Origin: an uncultured Bacteroidales bacterium
Lineage (GTDB): Bacteria; Bacteroidota; Bacteroidia; Bacteroidales; F082
Length of the DNA stretch: 38,066 bases
Assembly (NCBI GenBank): GCA_900318265.1
Contig: ONKA01000021.1
Span: 1-38,066 of the forward strand
Direction: 5' to 3'
Part shown: one piece after another, positions 33,727-38,066 of the stretch
Layout: each line of letters begins with the position of its first letter
Numbering within the stretch: the stretch's first letter is position 1
Position numbers and translations under genes: made by a program
The notes under the pieces: model-generated
Seen by the model: only the letters and a program-made list of their open reading frames with translations
Database searches by the model: none
Told to the model about the DNA's origin: nothing

Positions 33727-34230
33727 TTATCCAATTCCAAACCAAGCGCCAAACCCTAAGATACACAACACACCTATGATGACACTGGCCAACACGATGC
33801 CACCGATGACGGCAACAACGCTCTTTTTGAAGTCCATGTCGAGGAAACTCGCAGCCAGGGTTCCTGTCCAAGCTCCGGTGCCCGGCAGCGGGATGCCCAC
33901 GAAGAGCATCAACGCCACATAAAGGCCACGACCGGCTTTGGCTTGCAGCTTCTGTCCGCCTTTTTCGCCTTTCTTGAGACACCAACGGCAAAAGCCTCCG
34001 ATGACCTTCTTGTCCTTACCCCATTCGAGGAAGCGGCGCGCGAAGAAGAAGATGAAAGGTACGGGCACCATGTTGCCGATGGCGATGATGAGGTAACTCC
34101 AGATGACGCTGGTGAAGGGGTGGGCGGCGTCGTAGAAGAAACCGTAGGCGACGGGAAGGGCGCCACGAAGTTCAACAATGGGAACCATCGCGATTCCAAA
34201 GATGATGAGGTATTGTAGGAATTTGCTCAT
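33727..34230 (-). CDS. Small multidrug export family membrane protein
   Basis: A 167-residue integral membrane protein with four or five hydrophobic segments. The N-terminal helix starts MSKFLQYLIIFGIAMVPIVE and contains the family-typical PIVELRGALPVA stretch. A segment IGNMVPVPFIFFFARRFLEW and a cytoplasmic basic loop (GKDKKVIGGF, KKGEKGGQK) follow. Next come VGIPLPGTGAWTGTLAASFL and the terminal helix VLASVIIGVLCILGFGAWFG. This matches the family annotated as small multidrug export protein (PF06695, COG2426). The transport function is annotated by family name only; a substrate is not established by the sequence. It lies nine bases downstream of the TPR gene stop, so the two are likely cotranscribed. 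Confidence 0.82.
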   Translation of the reverse strand: MSKFLQYLIIFGIAMVPIVELRGALPVAYGFFYDAAHPFTSVIWSYLIIAIGNMVPVPFIFFFARRFLEWGKDKKVIGGFCRWCLKKGEKGGQKLQAKAGRGLYVALMLFVGIPLPGTGAWTGTLAASFLDMDFKKSVVAVIGGIVLASVIIGVLCILGFGAWFGIG

Positions 34231-34239
34231 GGTGAATTC

Positions 34240-35685
34240 TTATTCGGTTGTGTTGGGGTTTTGGTTGCGTTTGTGTTGCTCGATCAATTCCATGATTTCA
34301 ACGTCGTTGGCCAACAGCTCCTTGTCGTATTCCAGGAAGTCGGGCCAAACTTCGAAGTCGGCGGTCAGGGCTTGGTCCAAGGCCTCCAATCCCTCGCTGT
34401 GGCTGCCTTTCACGAAGTAGGCGTAAGCCAAGAGATAGAGGAGCGAGGAATCGTTGTCGGTCTGTAACAAACCGAATTTGATGGTGTTGATGGCTTCGTC
34501 GATTTTGTCCTGCTGTCCGTAGAGGTCGGCGATATAATAATAGGCATCGGCGTCGTTAGGTGTCTGCTCTTGGATCTTGCGCAGGCATTCCATGGCCTTG
34601 TCGTATTCTTTCAGCTTCATGTAGTCGGTGGCGATGGAGTAGAGGTGGTCGGTCTCCCAAGGCTCGTATTCCAAGGCTTTCTCGAAGAATTTGATGGCCT
34701 TTCGACTTTGGCCACGGTCGCTGAAGACGTAGCCGAGACCTGCATAACCAGAACCTATCATCGGGTTGATTTCCAATGCCTTGTTGAAATGCTCCTCGGC
34801 GGTTTGCAGGTCGTTGAGGCGGTAGTAGCAGTCGCCGATGGTGGTGTGTATCATCGAGGTCTCCACGCCGTTGCGCAAGGCTTCCTCGAGGGTGTCGATG
34901 GCTTCCTTGTAACGTCCGAGGTCATAATAGATGTCGGCCAGGTGCATATTGGTCCAGAGGTCTTCAGGGTCGATGCTGAGGGCGTATTCGTATGGGTCGA
35001 TGCTCTCTTCGTATTGGCCCATCATGCGGTAGGCGTCACCGATGTTGGTCCAGGCTTTGCTGTTGTACGGGTCTTTGTCGACCAGCTTTTGGAAATAGTC
35101 GATGGCTTCTTCCTTGCGGCCGGCGCTGAGGTAGCAGCAACGTATCTCATGGTAGATGGTGTCTTTGTCTTCGGCGAGTGCCAAGGCTTTGTCGTAGAAC
35201 TCGAGGGCGAGGTCATACTTGCGCATGTGCTGGTATTCGTAGGCGATGGCGTTGTAGAGCTCGAACTTCTCGTCTTCGTCAAAATAGGGCAGGGCGCTGA
35301 AGTAGTTCTCCAGGGCTTCTTCCGACTTGCCCAACACGGCGAGACAGGAGCCTAAAGTGAGGAAATAGTCGGGGTCGTCATCGTCGTCGACCCGTTCCAC
35401 ATGTTGCATGATGTCGAAGGCGCGTTGGGCGTCGTTTTCCAGCAGGTATTGTCGGGCGTACTTGATTTTCAGCTTGTTGCTTTCGGGGTGTTGCGACATG
35501 GCCAACTCCACGGCCTGCCGCGACCGTTTCAACTCGTTGTTCTTGGTATAGTGGTCGATGATGTACTCAAACTCCTCGCTGTCGAAGTAAACCGAGTCGT
35601 TGCCCTTCAGCATGGCCTCGTACTTCTCGACGGATTTCTCCATCTCGTCGTCGTAGTCACCATAATAGTCTTCGTCATCAAACAT
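34240..35685 (-). CDS. Tetratricopeptide repeat protein
   Basis: A 481-residue cytoplasmic protein made almost entirely of TPR repeats, about ten to twelve 34-residue units (for example AWTNIGDAYRMMGQYEESID, NMHLADIYYDLGRYKEAIDT, YAGLGYVFSDRGQSRKAIKF). The first 25 residues are very acidic (MFDDEDYYGDYDDEMEKS). No signal peptide, enzyme domain or DNA-binding domain is seen. It is presumably a protein-binding scaffold; the partner is unknown. I chose the ATG at 35685, which has a GGAGAGGAA purine stretch upstream and begins the conserved acidic segment. The in-frame upstream extension crosses the promoter. It shares a divergent promoter region with the TPM gene and leads the operon with the small-multidrug-export gene. 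Confidence 0.88.
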   Translation of the reverse strand: MFDDEDYYGDYDDEMEKSVEKYEAMLKGNDSVYFDSEEFEYIIDHYTKNNELKRSRQAVELAMSQHPESNKLKIKYARQYLLENDAQRAFDIMQHVERVDDDDDPDYFLTLGSCLAVLGKSEEALENYFSALPYFDEDEKFELYNAIAYEYQHMRKYDLALEFYDKALALAEDKDTIYHEIRCCYLSAGRKEEAIDYFQKLVDKDPYNSKAWTNIGDAYRMMGQYEESIDPYEYALSIDPEDLWTNMHLADIYYDLGRYKEAIDTLEEALRNGVETSMIHTTIGDCYYRLNDLQTAEEHFNKALEINPMIGSGYAGLGYVFSDRGQSRKAIKFFEKALEYEPWETDHLYSIATDYMKLKEYDKAMECLRKIQEQTPNDADAYYYIADLYGQQDKIDEAINTIKFGLLQTDNDSSLLYLLAYAYFVKGSHSEGLEALDQALTADFEVWPDFLEYDKELLANDVEIMELIEQHKRNQNPNTTE

Positions 35686-35711
35686 GGGTGTTTCCTCTCC
35701 TAAATTTTGCG

Positions 35712-35719
35712 CAAAAGTA
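35712..35719 (-). promoter_or_regulatory. -7 box of the TPR operon
   Basis: TACTTTTG on the minus strand fits TAnnTTTG and lies 26 bases before the start at 35685. It is paired back to back with the plus-strand box at 35750. Confidence 0.55.
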
Positions 35720-35749
35720 ATAAAAAAGGAGGATATATGGCTTTTTTTG

Positions 35750-35757
35750 TACTTTTG
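35750..35757 (+). promoter_or_regulatory. -7 box of the TPM gene
   Basis: TACTTTTG fits TAnnTTTG and lies 23 bases before the start at 35781. The -33 region lacks a clear TTG. Confidence 0.5.
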
Positions 35758-35780
35758 TACGGCTGATAACACAAACGACG

Positions 35781-37532
35781 ATGAAAAGATTTGCCTTATT
35801 ATTGATTTTGTTTTCATTGGTTTTCAATGCAATGGCGGATGGCCCTTGGACGGTGCGTTCTGTGCCGAATACGCGTTTGAATGGCAATGACATCCATGTT
35901 TCCGACCCTGATGGATACCTGTCGGACAGTGTTGAGATGACCATCAACACGGCCTTGAATGCCATTCGCGACAAGGCTGATGTCTTCGTGGTGACTTTGA
36001 CCTCCATCGGGGATGCCGATCCTAGGCATTTTGCCACGGAATTGTTCAACTACTGGGGCATAGGCGATGCCGAAACCAACAATGGCGTGCTGCTGCTCTT
36101 TGTGGAAGACCAGCATGCCTTGGAGACGGAGACGGGCTATGGCGCCGAAGAGACGCTCACCGACGCCAAGTGCGAACGCATTTTTACCAATACCATCAAA
36201 CCTTTTTTCAAGGCAGGCGACTACGAGGGTGGACTTTGCGCTGGTGTGGCCGACATCGTGACCGTCTATGGAGGTACGGTTCCCGATGGGTTGAAGACGA
36301 CCTTGCCTGGAGGAGGGGATGGCGAAGGAGATACCGGCAGTGATCTTGATTTTAAAGAGATTGTCATATTTGTCGCGATAGGTCTTCTATTGCTTGTCTT
36401 GCCTTTCTGTGGCCTTGTCTTTTGGGCGGCCAAAAGCAAAACCAAAGCCGCTGTTTCTGACGAACACAAAGCCTTTGAGGAAGCAGGTGCCACCTACGTC
36501 GATGGGTTGAAGAGCTCTTGGACGGGATCGCCTTGGGATGGTAGGGGTTGCTTGGGTGCTATGACGATTGGCTTGTCTGTTTTCCTGATCATGTTCATTG
36601 CACTAATAATCGTGACATCCTTTTCCACTGGCATGAGCACAAATCGTCAAGCCTTTTGGGTGTTTTGGGTCACTTTGTTTTTGTATCTCACTTGGGTCTG
36701 CTTCCGCCATAACCACCGTGTGCTCAAGATTGCCAAAAAGCTTTCCAAGAACACAATCAGTCCGAGGTCGGTCTACAAGGCGGCTTTGGACCACGGCGCC
36801 AATAAGGCAGCGATGTGGATGGCGCCATGGCTAGGCTGGATTTATTACGTCATTCTCAAGAAAAAGCTACAGAGCGCTGAGGCTTGTGTCTGCCCGAAAT
36901 GCAATAGTACTATGGAGGCTTATCCTGCATATAGGTTACCCGAGGCCCATGTGGTGGAAAACCGCTTGGGAGCTTTGGATTACCAACCCTACCGATGCTT
37001 GCATGGTCATGTGGTGGTGGTCAAGGAACATGGCAGCCAATTCGAGAATTTCACCACTTGCGAGAAATGCGGTGCCTACACCATGAAGCAGACCGAGACA
37101 AAGACCCTCAGGCAGGCCACCTACGACCAGGCTGGGGAGAAAATGGAGAGCTATGAATGCCAACATTGTGGCGAGACCCTTATGAAGATGGTAGTGATAC
37201 CGCAACTCATCCATTATAGCAGCAGCTCTTCCAGTTCGTCGAGTGGAAGTTCATCCCATTCTTCGTACCATTCTTCACGCGATGATTCGTTCATTTGTGC
37301 GTCCTCAAAAAAATTTTTTCACTGTTTCAAAAATAAAAGTTCCGTTTTACCCCTCAGATTTCTCCATATAGTAGAAGGAAGAAAAGGATCTAGAGGAAAT
37401 TTAAGAACATCTGTTCTTTTATGTGCTTATTATACGGTCTTATGCTCCCCTTTTCAACAGCTATTTTGGTCGTTGATAATACGAGGGAAATTTTCAGGAC
37501 AGCTATTACGAAGCCGTTTTGACCATAGATAA
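35781..37532 (+). CDS. TPM-domain membrane protein with a replaced C-terminus
   Basis: The genuine part is about residues 1-504. A signal peptide MKRFALLLILFSLVFNAMA precedes a TPM domain (VSDPDGYLSDSVEMTINTAL, VLLLFVEDQHALETETGYGA, DYEGGLCAGVADI). A membrane segment lies near 195-215, two more near 260-310, and then two zinc-ribbon-like CxxC pairs (CPKCNSTMEA; CEKCGAYTMK with CQHCGETL). A serine-rich tail (SSSSSSSSSGSSSHSSYHSS) begins. Relatives normally finish with a Ser/Gly-rich GGGSSGGGG-type end. Here the frame runs instead into unrelated sequence after DDSF at about 37,293 and stops only at 37,532. The last ~80 residues are therefore spurious or a fusion tail. TPM proteins are linked to photosystem repair in plants and acid-phosphatase activity elsewhere; the role here is unknown. 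Confidence 0.75.
   Translation: MKRFALLLILFSLVFNAMADGPWTVRSVPNTRLNGNDIHVSDPDGYLSDSVEMTINTALNAIRDKADVFVVTLTSIGDADPRHFATELFNYWGIGDAETNNGVLLLFVEDQHALETETGYGAEETLTDAKCERIFTNTIKPFFKAGDYEGGLCAGVADIVTVYGGTVPDGLKTTLPGGGDGEGDTGSDLDFKEIVIFVAIGLLLLVLPFCGLVFWAAKSKTKAAVSDEHKAFEEAGATYVDGLKSSWTGSPWDGRGCLGAMTIGLSVFLIMFIALIIVTSFSTGMSTNRQAFWVFWVTLFLYLTWVCFRHNHRVLKIAKKLSKNTISPRSVYKAALDHGANKAAMWMAPWLGWIYYVILKKKLQSAEACVCPKCNSTMEAYPAYRLPEAHVVENRLGALDYQPYRCLHGHVVVVKEHGSQFENFTTCEKCGAYTMKQTETKTLRQATYDQAGEKMESYECQHCGETLMKMVVIPQLIHYSSSSSSSSSGSSSHSSYHSSRDDSFICASSKKFFHCFKNKSSVLPLRFLHIVEGRKGSRGNLRTSVLLCAYYTVLCSPFQQLFWSLIIRGKFSGQLLRSRFDHR
37285..37320. other. Junction between Bacteroidales-type and Clostridia-type DNA
   Basis: To the left are a Bacteroidetes TPM gene and genes without Shine-Dalgarno sites. 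To the right, codon use of the open frame becomes random, an AAAAAAATTTTTT tract follows, and the next two genes carry strong Shine-Dalgarno sites and Firmicutes-like products. The TPM protein loses its family-typical end exactly here. No target-site duplication or terminal repeat can be checked because only one side is in the window. Confidence 0.65.
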
Positions 37533-37684
37533 ACAGCAAGGCAAAAGGACATCGTTTGACTGAATACCCGCTTCACAGCGAAGAAAAACGTCCATTTTCG
37601 CCCCGAAAAGCTACACAGGCTTCGGGTCGGGTGGGCGCTTTTGTTTTTCAGGTTATTTCTATTGAAGACATCTCTATGAAGATC
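37294..37684 (+). other. Apparently noncoding left end of the foreign segment
   Basis: About 390 bases without a convincing gene. Open frames here have no recognisable content and overlap each other. A hairpin CCCGAA (37602-37607) to TTCGGG (37621-37626) is followed by GGGCGCTTTTGTTTTT and could be a weak terminator or leader structure. The remainder is AT-rich and otherwise featureless to me. Confidence 0.4.
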
Positions 37685-37690
37685 GGAGGT
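37685..37690 (+). promoter_or_regulatory. Strong Shine-Dalgarno site (GGAGGT)
   Basis: GGAGGT followed by seven bases and ATG at 37698 is a textbook Firmicutes ribosome-binding site. It decides the start of the small gene and contrasts with the Bacteroidales genes in the window. Confidence 0.85.
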
Positions 37691-37697
37691 GAGAAAA

Positions 37698-37877
37698 ATG
37701 CCAAGGATGTCAAATCGCGACAAGGAAGAACTAGCCTTCTTTCTTAACGATCGCGGGCGTATTACCTACGCACAGTTGTGCCGCAGGTGCGAGCATGAAT
37801 GCAAGCAGAGCTTTAGGGCGACTATCATCGCATGCCCTGCATACCTGTCCAAGCGACGAAAGAAAAATGATCAATAG
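37698..37877 (+). CDS. Small conserved protein of Clostridia mobile elements
   Basis: A 59-residue basic protein starting MPRMSNRDKEELAFFLNDRG and containing ITYAQLCRRCEHECKQSFRA. It ends with a YLSKRRKK tail. The cysteines in CRRCEHECK suggest a small metal-binding fold. From memory, near-identical proteins (WAFFL, RxTYNxLCRxCxHxCKQSFRAVxxxC) are frequent in integrative and conjugative elements and plasmids of Clostridia, next to an AAA-ATPase gene, as seen here. The role is unknown, probably element maintenance or transfer. The start follows from the GGAGGT site. The next gene starts 24 bases after the stop. Confidence 0.75.
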   Translation: MPRMSNRDKEELAFFLNDRGRITYAQLCRRCEHECKQSFRATIIACPAYLSKRRKKNDQ

Positions 37878-37887
37878 CTTATTTAAC

Positions 37888-37895
37888 GAAAGGAG
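37888..37895 (+). promoter_or_regulatory. Shine-Dalgarno site (GAAAGGAG)
   Basis: GAAAGGAG with six bases to the ATG at 37902 is another Firmicutes-type ribosome-binding site. Confidence 0.75.
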
Positions 37896-37901
37896 ATATT
37901 T

Positions 37902-38066
37902 ATGACAGAAAAAATGATCAATAACACTAATCTTAAAAGCGCAGAAGAGCTTTACTACAATCCTCTTGTCCGCAGTGATACTGAGATGATAGTAGACAGC
38001 CTCATCCCTTCCGGCCTGACAGTGATCGCAGGTGCAGCCAAATCCTGCAAGAGCTGGCTCATGCTG
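37902..38066 (+). CDS. AAA-family ATPase, RepA/DnaB-like, 5' part (runs off the right edge)
   Basis: The first 55 residues of a protein starting MTEKMINNTNLKSAEELYYN and reaching PSGLTVIAGAAKSCKSWLML. The end is the strand plus P-loop of an AAA_25/RepA-type ATPase, typically GLTxLAGAPKSGKSWL in plasmids and integrative elements of Firmicutes. Such proteins act in replication initiation or as helicases of mobile elements. The invariant P-loop glycine is replaced by cysteine (GAAKSCKS), which may be a natural subfamily variant. The rest of the gene lies outside the window. It is preceded by a GAAAGGAG site and the small mobile-element protein, supporting a Clostridia-type element. Confidence 0.65.
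   Translation, partial: MTEKMINNTNLKSAEELYYNPLVRSDTEMIVDSLIPSGLTVIAGAAKSCKSWLML

Noticed and set aside
37556-37747. Plus-strand frame overlapping the small mobile-element gene
   Set aside because: No Shine-Dalgarno site and unrecognised content; the overlapping frame at 37698 has a perfect site and a family match.
1-38066. tRNA, rRNA or complete insertion sequence
   Set aside because: I saw no cloverleaf, rRNA segment or transposase gene with terminal repeats anywhere in the window.

Overview
The window reads as chromosomal DNA of an uncultured member of the Bacteroidales, probably from a gut or rumen community. Evidence: promoters with a TAnnTTTG -7 box (two also have TTG exactly 19 bases upstream), genes without Shine-Dalgarno sites, two proteins ending in a type IX secretion (T9SS) tail, choice-of-anchor-J and BACON-type surface domains, a DnaE polymerase fused to an N-terminal proofreading exonuclease, and many SPII lipoproteins. 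The last ~0.77 kb is different: it carries strong Shine-Dalgarno sites and proteins typical of Clostridia mobile elements.

Layout. 1-3.0 kb: 5' end of rpsP (minus), an EamA-type transporter, a T9SS-tail secreted protein and a small frameshifted orphan gene. 3.1-10.7 kb (plus): dnaE with exonuclease, thioredoxin, a DUF58 protein and an exported propeller-like protein. 10.8-18.3 kb (minus): a 2126-residue T9SS surface protein with a 537-residue internal duplication, then a lipoprotein. A cluster of DnaA-box-like sites lies between these two. 18.4-25.3 kb (plus): five tandem paralogous lipoproteins with repeated YG[SP]P motifs, a radical SAM/SPASM enzyme directly behind them, shikimate kinase, a TPR sensor kinase, a truncated four-helix-bundle gene and a LuxR-type response regulator. 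25.5-31.4 kb (plus): a 1947-residue fibronectin/choice-of-anchor-J surface protein. 31.4-35.7 kb (minus): RlmD-type methyltransferase, aroE, a small-multidrug-export family protein and a TPR protein. 35.8-37.3 kb (plus): a TPM-domain membrane protein whose C-terminal tail is cut off where the Clostridia-like DNA begins.

The most interesting system is the lipoprotein/radical SAM array (18,398-21,931). All five lipoproteins place the lipid cysteine at residue 22, and all are built from predicted helical hairpins with YG[SP]P at the turn, nine copies in total. They sit in one apparent operon with a SPASM maturase. I infer that the YG[SP]P tyrosines, or residues next to them, are the target of modification. 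This resembles the rSAM/lipoprotein pairs known from Bacteroidetes, expanded into a five-substrate array.

Spaces between genes are rich in short repeats: heptamer arrays that change sequence from site to site, CTGACCC-type repeats, a GAGACGCGAT palindrome and a CCTGAGCCTGTCGAAGGG element. The 37.29 kb junction is either an interphylum mobile-element insertion or an assembly chimera; the sequence alone does not decide which.
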